Source of the DNA: a virus
DNA length: 20,439 nt
Virus record (IMG/VR): IMGVR_UViG_3300013099_000113
Coordinates: 1-20,439 of that record
Reading direction: 5' to 3' (one strand)
Shown here: piece by piece, positions 8,169-16,940 of the stretch
Layout: each line of letters starts with the position of its first letter
How positions within the stretch are numbered: the first letter of the stretch is position 1
Made by a program: the position numbers and the translations under genes
The notes under the pieces: model-generated
Told to the model about the DNA's origin: nothing
The model's input: the letters and a program-made list of their open reading frames with translations, nothing else
Database searches by the model: none

Positions 8169-8927
8169 ATGGCACAACCAAAGATTATAAAAGTACCGAG
8201 CTTAGAAATAAAAGATAGAGTGTATATTCTTAATTCAAATGTTACACCAATTAGCTTTCAATTACGCTCAAGACACACAAAATATAACCAACTACTTTAC
8301 TTTGATGGAAGAACTAATAGAGCATTAAGATATTGCTCTAATCAGAAATCACCATTTGTAGACATGCAAGATGATAATGCTTTACTAGAGCCTATCATTT
8401 TCGAAGATGGTAAATTAGTAGTAGATTCTAGGGATACGGTTCTACAAGAGTTCTTATCAATATATCACCCTGATGCAAATAAGGTCTATCATGAATTTGA
8501 CCCTGAAGAAAACGCTCAAGAAGATATTGAGCAATTGTCTGTAGGGATTAATGCTCAATCAATTGCATTAGATTTAGATATTGCAGATGTTGAAGCAATT
8601 GCTAGAGTTCTTTGGAGAAGTAGAGTAGATAAAATGGCATCTTCTGAAATACGAAGAGATGTATTAATTTACGCTCGAACTCACCCACAGAAGTTCTTAG
8701 ACTTATCAAACGACACAGATATTAAGCTTAGAAATTTAGCAATAAAGGCTGTAGATATGGCAATTATTGGATTAAAAGATGACAATACTACTATCTTTTG
8801 GGTAGACAGTAATGATATCATAATTAAGCTTAAATATGGAGATAACCCTTATACTTCATTAGCATCATACTTTAAAACAGATGAGGGAATGGACGTAATG
8901 AAAGGAATATCTGCTAAATTAAAATAA
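8169..8927 (+). CDS. Probable capsid-associated structural protein
   Basis: 252 residues, directly downstream of the capsid gene. Residues about 8-75 appear beta-rich and carry IKDRVYILNS, LRSRHTKYNQLLYFDGRTNR and NQKSPFVDMQDDN. The rest is mainly helical (DVEAIARVLWRSRVDKM, then a segment ending TSLASYFKTDEGMDVMKGI). I recall similar proteins beside capsid genes of Bacteroidota and some T4-like phages, but know no proven function. Position suggests an auxiliary capsid or head-completion protein. It has no signal peptide, membrane segment or catalytic motif. The leader is extremely A/T-rich with A at -3. Expression probably depends on read-through of the post-capsid hairpin, and a strong terminator lies 26 bases after its stop, so it closes the head module. 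Confidence 0.5.
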   Translation: MAQPKIIKVPSLEIKDRVYILNSNVTPISFQLRSRHTKYNQLLYFDGRTNRALRYCSNQKSPFVDMQDDNALLEPIIFEDGKLVVDSRDTVLQEFLSIYHPDANKVYHEFDPEENAQEDIEQLSVGINAQSIALDLDIADVEAIARVLWRSRVDKMASSEIRRDVLIYARTHPQKFLDLSNDTDIKLRNLAIKAVDMAIIGLKDDNTTIFWVDSNDIIIKLKYGDNPYTSLASYFKTDEGMDVMKGISAKLK

Positions 8928-8952
8928 CTAACTTAGTATTTTCACAATGAGT

Positions 8953-8984
8953 AAAAGGGGGTTTCGCAAGTTGTCCCCTTTTTT
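8953..8984 (+). terminator. Rho-independent terminator between head and tail modules
   Basis: AAAAGGGG (8953-8960) pairs perfectly with CCCCTTTT (8975-8982) around a 14-base loop, with a further G-T pair possible at 8961/8974, and continues into a run of six T. It lies 25 bases after the TAA of the preceding gene and only three bases before the next promoter element. Confidence 0.85.
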
Positions 8985-8987
8985 CAT

Positions 8988-8997
8988 TATCTTTGCA
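8988..8997 (+). promoter_or_regulatory. Bacteroidota-type promoter -7 element before the tail module
   Basis: The second exact copy of TATCTTTGCA, 21 bases before the ATG at 9018 and immediately downstream of the terminator T-run. Because the terminator stem and loop occupy the region where a -33 box would lie, that part does double duty. The loop contains TTG at 8971-8973 but no clean TTTG at standard spacing. Confidence 0.72.
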
Positions 8998-9017
8998 GAA
9001 CATAAACTACATATGGG

Positions 9018-9713
9018 ATGATTAATAATGTGAGAAGTACAGTTTTGTCAATAATAAACAAAGAGGACAGAGGTTGGATAACCCCTGAGGAGTTTAATCT
9101 ATTTTGTGCTATGGCTCAATTAGAGGTGTTTGAAGATTACTTTTATGAATACAATAAGTGGTTGAATTTTCAAAATAAAAGACTAACTAATTCTGAGTAT
9201 TCAGATATACCTAAGAATATAAGAGAAAAGATAGATAGGTTTTCAGATAACTACTCTCTTCCATATGATAATGTAGATTACTTATTTATAGTCCCTGATG
9301 AAATTTATAGAATTGAAGCTTTGATTTATTCAGGTGCTGAGATAGATGAAGTAAGTAAGAGGGATTTAATTAACTTAGAGAATGCAAACTTAAATCCACC
9401 AACTGAGGAGTATCCTGTTTATACAAGATTCAATAATAATATAAAAGTATTACCCGCAACAATAAACAGTACTATAAAATGTTATGCATTAAGAAAGCCA
9501 CTTACTCCAAAGTGGACATATATAGAGGTTTCTGAAAACCCATTATTTAACCCCTCTGCTGATGACTATCAAGATTTAGAAATACATCCTTCAGATGAAC
9601 CATCAATTATAGTGAAGATATTATCTTATGTTGGAATTTCATTAAGAGAAGCTGATGTTGCTCAATTCATGGAAGCAAAAGAAATTAAACAGACTCAAAA
9701 AGAAAACGCATAA
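9018..9713 (+). CDS. Probable portal-tail ring/adaptor protein
   Basis: 231 residues. The N-terminal half is mostly helical, with GWITPEEFNLFCAMAQLEVF (20-39) and LNFQNKRLT. A short beta section follows: VPDEIYRIEALIY, YPVYTRFNNNIKVLPAT and RKPLTPKWTYIEV. The C-terminal helix region (PSIIVKILSYVGISLREADV) ends in a charged tail. This arrangement is one I recall for a structural protein common in Bacteroidota phages and placed between capsid and tail genes. In crAss-like virions such proteins form ring layers below the portal, but assignment to a particular ring is inference. It is the first gene after the 8988 promoter. It is the only gene in the window with G rather than A at -3 (GGGATG). 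The frame is closed by TAA at 9003-9005 upstream, so 9018 is the first possible ATG. It overlaps the next gene by one base. Confidence 0.55.
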   Translation: MINNVRSTVLSIINKEDRGWITPEEFNLFCAMAQLEVFEDYFYEYNKWLNFQNKRLTNSEYSDIPKNIREKIDRFSDNYSLPYDNVDYLFIVPDEIYRIEALIYSGAEIDEVSKRDLINLENANLNPPTEEYPVYTRFNNNIKVLPATINSTIKCYALRKPLTPKWTYIEVSENPLFNPSADDYQDLEIHPSDEPSIIVKILSYVGISLREADVAQFMEAKEIKQTQKENA

Positions 9714-10633
9714 TGGCTATAGAGCAAGTACTAGACAACGCAAACATCCCCTTCAATTCACAGCAAGAATATTATGAAGATGACTCATTACATGGCATAT
9801 ATCAATATGTAACATTAGATGATGTTATTAATAATTTCATAATGAATTATGTGGGAGATGATAAATTAATAAACAACGTAAAAAGGCATACTATCCTTTT
9901 TCATGCTAAGAGAGGATTGCAAGAATTAAACTATGATTCATTAAAGGAAATAAAAGCAATTGAAACAGAACTATCGGATACGTTAACTTTAATCCTACCC
10001 GATGATTATGTAAATTATGTTAGAGTTTCTTGGGTAGATGACTGTGGTCATTTTCATCCTATGATATTAAACAATGACACAAGGATAGCAAAAAACTACT
10101 TACAAGATAATGAGTTTAACATCCTATTTGATGAGAATGGAGAAGGGTTGCAGGCTGATAAAAACAGCTATGACCCCTCATTGTTATCGGATGGATGTAT
10201 GCAATATGTAATAGATGATACATGTGCTAATGGTAGCAGTGGTGGATGTACAAGTCAAGTACATAGTGGGAGATTTGGATTAGAGGCATCAATGGCTAAC
10301 TCAAATGGATGGTTTACAATTGATAAAAGACAAGGGGTGATGAAATTTAGTTCCCAAGTAAAAGATAGACCTATTGTATTAGAGTATATCTCAGATGGGT
10401 TGGAATATCGAAGCCCTTCTGATATAAGAATTCATAAGTTAGCAGAGCAGTCATTATATAATTATATTCGTTGGATGCTGTTGAGTAATAAACTTGGAAT
10501 ACAAAGATATGTAATAAGGGATGTTAAAAAGGACTTCTCTAATGCTAAAAGGGTAGCAAAAGGAAGATTACAGAATATAAGATATAATGAATTAGTTATG
10601 GCTATTCGTTCAAAGTCCAATTGGCTAAAATAA
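9713..10633 (+). CDS. Probable tail tubular/ring protein (gp4- or gp11-like position)
   Basis: 306 residues. The start overlaps the preceding stop as TAATG (A at 9713 shared), so translation is probably coupled and similar amounts of both proteins are expected. Recognisable segments are YVTLDDVINNFIMNYVGDDK (32-51), FHAKRGLQELNYD (63-75), LILPDDYVNYVRVSWVDDCG (about 93-112), and a helical C-terminus with a basic end (VKKDFSNAKRVAKGR). I recall this as a family of short-tail or neck proteins that sit beneath the portal, comparable in position to P22 gp4 or T7 gp11. A loop with three cysteines (C162, C171, C179), and C111 nearby, is unusual in a phage whose other structural proteins have few cysteines. 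The next gene follows after seven bases. Confidence 0.55.
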   Translation: MAIEQVLDNANIPFNSQQEYYEDDSLHGIYQYVTLDDVINNFIMNYVGDDKLINNVKRHTILFHAKRGLQELNYDSLKEIKAIETELSDTLTLILPDDYVNYVRVSWVDDCGHFHPMILNNDTRIAKNYLQDNEFNILFDENGEGLQADKNSYDPSLLSDGCMQYVIDDTCANGSSGGCTSQVHSGRFGLEASMANSNGWFTIDKRQGVMKFSSQVKDRPIVLEYISDGLEYRSPSDIRIHKLAEQSLYNYIRWMLLSNKLGIQRYVIRDVKKDFSNAKRVAKGRLQNIRYNELVMAIRSKSNWLK

Positions 10634-10640
10634 TTAAACT

Positions 10641-13600
10641 ATGAAGTTACAAAATACTTTTCTACAAGGAAGGATGGATTCTGATACAGACGAACGTTTA
10701 CTTCAAAAGGGGGTATATAGAGATGCCCTTAATATACAAGTAGCTAACTCAGAAGGCTCTAATGTGGGTGCAGTAGAAAATATCATAGGTAACACTAAGG
10801 TTTCAAACTTCAACCTTACAAATGCTAAATGCATTGGAGAACTAGAGGATGGGAAGAGTAGAAAAATATATTATTTTATAACATCTGATGAAAAGGATTT
10901 AGTAATAGAGTTTGATGAAGAGACTTTAACTACAACTAGAGTATTAGAATCTACTATTGCAGGTAATAACATTTTAAAATTCAATCCCGATTACTTAATA
11001 ACAGGAGTTAATAAAATAATAAATGGAGATTCAAGTAAGGACTTATTAGCTTGGACAGATGACGTTAATGCACCTAGAATACTTAATATAGCTAGGGCTA
11101 AGTCTTATCCAATAGATGACTTTGTAGAAGATGATATTTCAGTTATAAAAAAGCCACCAAGATATGCACCCACTACCGTATTACAACAAACTGTAAACTT
11201 AGAAAACTACTTAGATGATAAATTTATAAGCTATGCGTATAGATATAAATACTTAGATGGGGAATATAGTGCTCTATCCTCATTCTCAAATTATCAGTTC
11301 TTTCCTAAAGCTTTTAAATTAGATTATCAGACAGCAGAGAATACAGGAATGGAAAATGTATTTAATCAAGTATTAATTGAATTTAATACTGGCAGTGAGA
11401 GAGTTACAGATATTCAGTTAGTGTTTAGAGAATCAAATAGCACATCAGTTTACATCATTGAAACATTAAATAAAGAAGATGAAATATTAGCAGATGATGA
11501 TGATGTAACTCACTTATTTAATAATAGTAAAAAATATGAAATATTACCTGTTGATGAACTATCTAGGCTTTACGACAATGTTCCTAGATTATCAAAGACT
11601 CAAGAGTTCATAGGTAATAGGCTAGCTTATGGTAACTACTTAGAAGGATATAATATGATTGATAGCTCAACTAATAAGGTTGCTATGAACTATGATTTAA
11701 ACTTAGTGAGTGCTGATACTGCCTATAAATCTTTAAATTATGTGTTATTTCCTGAAAATGCAGACTTTGATAAATGGAGAATGGATTTCTTTGGACAGAG
11801 TTTAAATGAAGGCGATGTATTAAGCTTCAATATTGTTTTAACAAGAACAAATGCAAGTTTTATATATAATTATTCTTATATTTTAATTCAAGACTTTACA
11901 GATATAGCGGAGCTATCAGCAGATTCAGACTTTATTTACTTCGTTGAGGAAGTAATGTCTTCAATATTTGAACAAAATGTACAAGATGTAGTACCTGATG
12001 ATACAATATCCACAGCGTACACAGGGTTTAAAATATTAAATGAAATTGCTTGGGAATTAACAATATTAGCTCCGTATATAACTTATACAATCGATGATGG
12101 AATTAGTCCCGCATATACTGAAGACCATTTTTGGGACTTCGTAGATGAAGCGATAGATATATCTACTAGTGAGGGAAGAGGAAATAAAAGCTTAAAGAGT
12201 AATAGAAGCTATGAAGTTGGAATGGTTTATTTAGATGGATATAATAGGTCTTCAACGGTAATTACTGATATTACAAATACAATAACAGTCCCTCATAACC
12301 TATCAACTTCTCAAAATAAAATTCAAATAGATATAAATCATAACCCTCCTGAGTGGGCAGATAGATATAAATTTGTAATAAAGCAAAATAAAGGGGAATA
12401 TGAAACAATGTATATTAATATATTCCATGAAGATGGGCTGTTTAGATGGGTTAAGTTAGAGGGAAGTAATAGAAATAAAGTAAAAGAAGGGGATGTATTA
12501 ATAGTAAAATCAGACTTGTCAGGAGTAGTTGATAACTTAGTAAAAGTTAAAGTACTAGAAGTAACTCAGAAAGAGGAAGATTTTATAAATGGGAATATTG
12601 ACCAAAATGGAAATGATGTAATAGAGCCTCCCGGACTATATATGAAGATTAAACCGTTGGATTTCTTAATGGATGAATCAGATGCGAATGCCCAAGAGCT
12701 CCATGATAATGGTACTCCATTAGCAGCAAGTGGGCATGGAATAATAAATATAGGAAACACAGATAACCTAGATATAAATTCATTAGGTGGATACCTAGAC
12801 CCTGTAACTGAAAGGTTTATAAACTATGATATGAACATAGGAACTAGAGTTCATATGGTATTTAAAGTAAAAAATAGATTAACTTCAAATCAGTCATTAG
12901 TTACATATGATAGACAATTTATTGTCCAAGAAAACTACTCGAACTTTGAAGATTGGTATAATGCTGAAGTTGTAACATTAGGTGTAGTGTTTGAAGCAGA
13001 GGTAAAGCAAACAACCAATAGATTTAATTGGGGAGGAATTAATGATTTAACCATGAGGTTAAAGACTGAGAACGTTTATGCTGCAATAGATGGTACTATA
13101 TCTATAGTATATAATACCGGAGATTTAATATTTGAAACTCAAGCTGATGATATAGAGGATGAAGTATTTTATGAAACAGGATTAACATTTGACATAGTAG
13201 ATAACTTACATCAAGGTAACATTCAAAACCAAACAATAGACCCTTTACCTGCAACGTGCCTGTTAGATGCGTTTAACTGCTATGTAATGGGGAATGGAGC
13301 AGAGAGTTACAAGTATCAAGATTCACTTAATGTAGCAAGCTTACAAATGAACTTGCGACCAAACGCTGTTGATTTAAATGGGTTTAAAGAGATTAGGAGA
13401 TACGCAGATATAACTTATAGCGAACCATATAATGAAAACAATAGTATAAATGGGTTAAATGAGTTTAATTTGTCTAGGGCTAACTATAAAGAAGATATTG
13501 AAAAGAAATATGGCTCAATACAGAAAATGTACTCTAGGGATACCGATATTGTTATATTCCAAGAAGATAAGATTAGTAAAGTACTATTTGGTAAAGACTT

Positions 13601-14648
13601 ATTATATAATGCAGACAGCACTACGAATCTATCTATAGTAGACGATGTATTAGGGCAAGCAGTATCATATGCAGGAGAATACGGAATAAGTAGAAATCCT
13701 GAAAGCTTTGCATTCAATGGTAATAATTTATACTTCACTGATGTAAAGAGGGGAGCTGTGTTGAGGCTTGGAGCTAACGGTTTAGTTGAAATATCAGCAA
13801 ATGGAATGAGGACTTGGTTCAAGGATAGATTTAAAGAAAACTTAAATGGAGTAAAAATGGGGGCATTTGACCCTTATTATGACCAATATGTTTTACATTT
13901 AAACAATGAAGATGTAGATTTTGATAGCTACACTTTAACGTTTGATGAAAAGGTAAAAGGATGGACATCTTTTTATTCATTCTCTCCTGAGCAAATGACA
14001 GGGGTTAATAATAAATTCTTTACAGTAAAGGAAGGTGAAATATATCAACATCATGTTGGAGACAGAAACGTATTTTACGAACAGCAATACCCATCAGGTA
14101 TAAAGTTTGTATTAAATGATTCCCCATCAGACATTAAAGCGTTTAAGACTTTAAATATAGAAGGAACTCACGCTTGGGATTGCTCAATACTTACTAATTT
14201 TACAAATGGACATATACACGGTAAGGAGTTTATAAATAAAGAAAACGAATGGTATACTCATTTAAGACGTTCAGAAAACTCTCAAGACTATAGTACATTG
14301 GCTACTCAAGGGGTTGGTAGATTAGAGTCTATTGATTCTTTAACATTAACTTTTTCAAATAATGTAAGTAAATCGCTATCTAATGGAGATAAGCTTTATG
14401 TACTAAACGAAACAAATGGAGTGTTATCTTTCTTAGGGAATGTGGATTTACATTCTGATACAACTATAACATTAGATTTATTAACAAATACTCCTTCAGT
14501 TAATGAGTTTATAGTATTTACTAAAGATAGTAGAATGGAAGGGTCTATGATACGGGGGTATTATATGGAAATAGATATGACAATTGACTCTCCTGAGATG
14601 GTTGAACTATATGGGGTTAACTCAGAGGTGTTCAAGAGTTTTGGGTAA
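10641..14648 (+). CDS. Tail stabilisation/muzzle protein (P22 gp10-like)
   Basis: 1335 residues, probably the large protein that forms the distal tube or nozzle of the short tail. The N-terminus has LQGRMDSDTDERLLQKGVYR (8-27) followed by DALNIQVANS. This GxMxxDxDxRLLxxGxYRDAxN signature is typical of tail stabilisation proteins in crAss-like phages and distant P22 gp10 relatives. The body is beta-rich with repeated tyrosine/aspartate strands, in keeping with propeller or stacked beta domains. A later conserved-looking part reads YGISRNPESFAFNGNNLYFT (about 1014-1033) and GMRTWFKDRF (1055-1064), again a blade-like pattern. There is no signal peptide, coiled coil or enzyme motif. It is co-transcribed with the two ring genes and ends in TAA seven bases before the third promoter element. 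A receptor-binding role of some domains cannot be excluded. Confidence 0.72.
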   Translation: MKLQNTFLQGRMDSDTDERLLQKGVYRDALNIQVANSEGSNVGAVENIIGNTKVSNFNLTNAKCIGELEDGKSRKIYYFITSDEKDLVIEFDEETLTTTRVLESTIAGNNILKFNPDYLITGVNKIINGDSSKDLLAWTDDVNAPRILNIARAKSYPIDDFVEDDISVIKKPPRYAPTTVLQQTVNLENYLDDKFISYAYRYKYLDGEYSALSSFSNYQFFPKAFKLDYQTAENTGMENVFNQVLIEFNTGSERVTDIQLVFRESNSTSVYIIETLNKEDEILADDDDVTHLFNNSKKYEILPVDELSRLYDNVPRLSKTQEFIGNRLAYGNYLEGYNMIDSSTNKVAMNYDLNLVSADTAYKSLNYVLFPENADFDKWRMDFFGQSLNEGDVLSFNIVLTRTNASFIYNYSYILIQDFTDIAELSADSDFIYFVEEVMSSIFEQNVQDVVPDDTISTAYTGFKILNEIAWELTILAPYITYTIDDGISPAYTEDHFWDFVDEAIDISTSEGRGNKSLKSNRSYEVGMVYLDGYNRSSTVITDITNTITVPHNLSTSQNKIQIDINHNPPEWADRYKFVIKQNKGEYETMYINIFHEDGLFRWVKLEGSNRNKVKEGDVLIVKSDLSGVVDNLVKVKVLEVTQKEEDFINGNIDQNGNDVIEPPGLYMKIKPLDFLMDESDANAQELHDNGTPLAASGHGIINIGNTDNLDINSLGGYLDPVTERFINYDMNIGTRVHMVFKVKNRLTSNQSLVTYDRQFIVQENYSNFEDWYNAEVVTLGVVFEAEVKQTTNRFNWGGINDLTMRLKTENVYAAIDGTISIVYNTGDLIFETQADDIEDEVFYETGLTFDIVDNLHQGNIQNQTIDPLPATCLLDAFNCYVMGNGAESYKYQDSLNVASLQMNLRPNAVDLNGFKEIRRYADITYSEPYNENNSINGLNEFNLSRANYKEDIEKKYGSIQKMYSRDTDIVIFQEDKISKVLFGKDLLYNADSTTNLSIVDDVLGQAVSYAGEYGISRNPESFAFNGNNLYFTDVKRGAVLRLGANGLVEISANGMRTWFKDRFKENLNGVKMGAFDPYYDQYVLHLNNEDVDFDSYTLTFDEKVKGWTSFYSFSPEQMTGVNNKFFTVKEGEIYQHHVGDRNVFYEQQYPSGIKFVLNDSPSDIKAFKTLNIEGTHAWDCSILTNFTNGHIHGKEFINKENEWYTHLRRSENSQDYSTLATQGVGRLESIDSLTLTFSNNVSKSLSNGDKLYVLNETNGVLSFLGNVDLHSDTTITLDLLTNTPSVNEFIVFTKDSRMEGSMIRGYYMEIDMTIDSPEMVELYGVNSEVFKSFG

Positions 14649-14654
14649 ATTTCG

Positions 14655-14664
14655 TATCTTTGCA
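14655..14664 (+). promoter_or_regulatory. Bacteroidota-type promoter -7 element before the internal-protein module
   Basis: The third exact copy of TATCTTTGCA, 35 bases before the ATG at 14699. TTTG occurs at 14640-14643, closer than the usual -33 spacing. No terminator is visible between it and the stop of the 1335-residue gene, so it would add transcription to read-through from upstream. Confidence 0.7.
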
Positions 14665-14698
14665 ACAATGATTAAAATAACTTAAAAAATAAAATACT

Positions 14699-15280
14699 AT
14701 GTCAGGACTTGGAATGGGAAGTATTGGGGGATTCGGTTCAGTAGGAATGGGGATGCTCTCAAGTGTTATGAAAATGAGCGAAGGAATGAGAATGCAAGGA
14801 AAAGGTCAATCCGGAATAGATAACTTTCAATGGAACGATTTAGTAAACCCCTTTACTAATGCTCAAATAAGTAGACAGGGTGGAGATTTAAGAAGTGAGC
14901 AAGCGAATATGGGATTCGGAACAATAGTTGATGCATTTAGAGGTGGAGGCACAAGAGGAATAATGGGTGGACTCGGTCAAGCGTATAACCAAAGAAATAT
15001 GGTTAATAGAGAAGTTGGAGCTAACTTTGATGCTCAACAAAGAAATATTGATATGTCAACCGCCCAATATGGCACTAAGATACAAGCAATGAAAGAAAAG
15101 CGACAGACTGACGAATTAGCAGGATTTGGAGCACTACTCAATCAAGGAATGGGGATGAAATATCAAGGATTTGCAGATGCAGCTAACTCTTTTGGGGCAT
15201 TGGGTCAGATGGGAGAAAGAGGAGATGAAACCGGAGGATGGGGAAATTACTTTGGTCAAGAATCACAAAGATATAATTAA
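14699..15280 (+). CDS. Small Gly/Met-rich protein, probable internal (ejected) virion protein
   Basis: 193 residues, about 38 of them Gly and 16 Met. The first 30 residues are a glycine- and methionine-studded hydrophobic stretch (GSIGGFGSVGMGMLSSVM, 7-24), without a signal-peptidase site or positive N-terminus. This suggests a flexible, membrane-active or tightly packed segment rather than an exported protein. The C-terminal half alternates Gln/Ala helices (ANFDAQQRNIDMSTAQYG) with Gly-rich parts (LLNQGMGMKYQGFADAANS). Size and place, first of three genes after the tail-tube genes, match T7 gp14 (196 residues), the pore-forming ejected core protein. This is analogy of position and composition, not sequence similarity. 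It follows the 14655 promoter and precedes the 546-residue gene by 18 bases. It could instead be a small tail or collar component. Confidence 0.5.
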   Translation: MSGLGMGSIGGFGSVGMGMLSSVMKMSEGMRMQGKGQSGIDNFQWNDLVNPFTNAQISRQGGDLRSEQANMGFGTIVDAFRGGGTRGIMGGLGQAYNQRNMVNREVGANFDAQQRNIDMSTAQYGTKIQAMKEKRQTDELAGFGALLNQGMGMKYQGFADAANSFGALGQMGERGDETGGWGNYFGQESQRYN

Positions 15281-15298
15281 GAATTTAACTAAGCAATA

Positions 15299-16939
15299 AT
15301 GGCAAAAGTATCAGGAGCATCAGCATATCAACAGTTAAGACCAATCAACGATGGGATGTCTCAAGCTCAACAATATTGGGGTAAACTAAAAGCAGGACAA
15401 GATGAGGCAGAGCTTCAAAGAGCACATCAAAGAGACCTCGCTGAAGGAAAGATTAGAGCCACTAAAGATGCTGCTGCAAAGGTAGCATTTGATGAGAGAT
15501 ATGGAATTACTCCTGAAGATACATATCTACAAGAAAGTGAGTTTGGCAACTTAAACGATGCATATAGTCAAGAAATGTCATTACATAGAGATAACTTATA
15601 TACTCAACAAGAAAAGTTAAAATCAAACCCCAACGATGAAGAAGCTAAGATAGCTTTCAATAAGAGTAAAAACTCTGTTAAGAACTTACAAGAGCTTAAT
15701 ACGTCAATGGTTAAGATAGGGGAAGACTTATTACAGAAAGAATTAAATGGAAAGTTAAGTGGAGTAGATAAAGACCGTTGGAGAGAAATTAAAGTTTCAC
15801 ACGAAAATGGAAAATATAAGGTAAAACTTGATGAAAATGGTGAGAGCGTATATATGTTCTATAATGAAACAGATGATGGTGGGTATGAGTTAGGAAATGT
15901 TGTAAATAGAAGAGAGTTGCTAGGTGGAGAGGTATATGATGAAATTGATATTGAACAGAGAGCCACAGACATAGCGACTGAGTTAGGTAGAGAAGTAATT
16001 GATACAGCTACCGGAGGTAAAATTGTAACATATGATGAATGGGATGAAGCAAAGCAGGGAAAAGCCTTAGACGACTTATTAAATGTATATTTAAATAATG
16101 ACAGCATTGTAGCTGATGTACTGCATCAATTAGACCCAACTAGCATGCAACGAACTAAATTTGATATAGCACAAAAAGATAAGGTTAGAGACTTCTTAAC
16201 TGAGGCTGTCAAAGACAAATATGGTAGAGAAAAGAAAATAAAATCAGGAGGTAACAGCTATAGTTGGACTAGAAATAAAGATGAACAAAGTGCTACTTGG
16301 TTATTTGATATAACTAATAGAGTATATGCCGGAGAAGAAGAGGCTTTTGGGTCATTAAAAAACATTAAACAAACATCTCAACCTGAAGGGTCAGACACAG
16401 CAAAAACTAGAGTTTCAAGTGAGGTTGTAATTGTTGATGGTAATTTAATTGTAATGGATAACGTAGGGAATAAAATGTTAACTGTGAGATTGGATGGTGG
16501 AGAAGCCTCTAAAATGCAAATAGCAAACTTCATCAAGGGTGGAGCTAATCCTGATAAAGTCTTAGCAACATATGAGTTAGGTAGACAAACTACAGGTGGT
16601 AAATTTGAAGTAGGGGATAAAGCTAAATCTTCAACCATGAAAGAGTCTCCCGATATTGATACAACTAAGATAGATGATTTACCAACAGACTCCGATAAAG
16701 CTAAAAACTTTTTAAAAGGAGAATATACTGATGATGGATTTAAATTCAGTACTACGGACAAGTGGTTTGAGGATAATGAAGTTGTAATAACAGCAGAAAG
16801 TGGAAATAAAAAAATGTTCAAGCTTACAGATAAAGAAGGAATTAAAAAGTTCTTAGAAGATAATTCTCCAACTAAGAAAACTTATACTAAAAATAAAAAA
16901 TCTAATAATAAAAAGAAATCTACACCAATAAGTAACTAA
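15299..16939 (+). CDS. Probable internal (cargo) virion protein
   Basis: 546 residues, not recognised as a characterised family. Residues about 1-130 are helical and Gln/Ala/Glu/Lys-rich (MSQAQQYWGKLKAGQDEAEL, HQRDLAEGKIRATKDAAAKV), likely coiled coil. The middle mixes beta strands (YKVKLDENGESVYMFYNE; VVIVDGNLIVMDNVGNKML) with helices. The C-terminus has a compact repeat-free segment (KFSTTDKWFEDNEVVITA) and a strongly basic tail (KKTYTKNKKSNNKKK, about 527-541) that could contact packaged DNA. It is the second gene of the set, between the Gly/Met-rich protein and the giant protein, which start 600 bases upstream and one base downstream of its ends. By position it resembles T7 gp15 or the cargo proteins of crAss-like virions (inference). 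It has no signal peptide or enzyme motif. Confidence 0.48.
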   Translation: MAKVSGASAYQQLRPINDGMSQAQQYWGKLKAGQDEAELQRAHQRDLAEGKIRATKDAAAKVAFDERYGITPEDTYLQESEFGNLNDAYSQEMSLHRDNLYTQQEKLKSNPNDEEAKIAFNKSKNSVKNLQELNTSMVKIGEDLLQKELNGKLSGVDKDRWREIKVSHENGKYKVKLDENGESVYMFYNETDDGGYELGNVVNRRELLGGEVYDEIDIEQRATDIATELGREVIDTATGGKIVTYDEWDEAKQGKALDDLLNVYLNNDSIVADVLHQLDPTSMQRTKFDIAQKDKVRDFLTEAVKDKYGREKKIKSGGNSYSWTRNKDEQSATWLFDITNRVYAGEEEAFGSLKNIKQTSQPEGSDTAKTRVSSEVVIVDGNLIVMDNVGNKMLTVRLDGGEASKMQIANFIKGGANPDKVLATYELGRQTTGGKFEVGDKAKSSTMKESPDIDTTKIDDLPTDSDKAKNFLKGEYTDDGFKFSTTDKWFEDNEVVITAESGNKKMFKLTDKEGIKKFLEDNSPTKKTYTKNKKSNNKKKSTPISN

Positions 16940-16940
16940 T

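Noticed and set aside
8947-9021. 24-codon + strand ORF starting MSKRGFRKL
   Set aside because: It runs straight through the terminator hairpin and the promoter element and overlaps the next start, so the sequence is explained by those signals.
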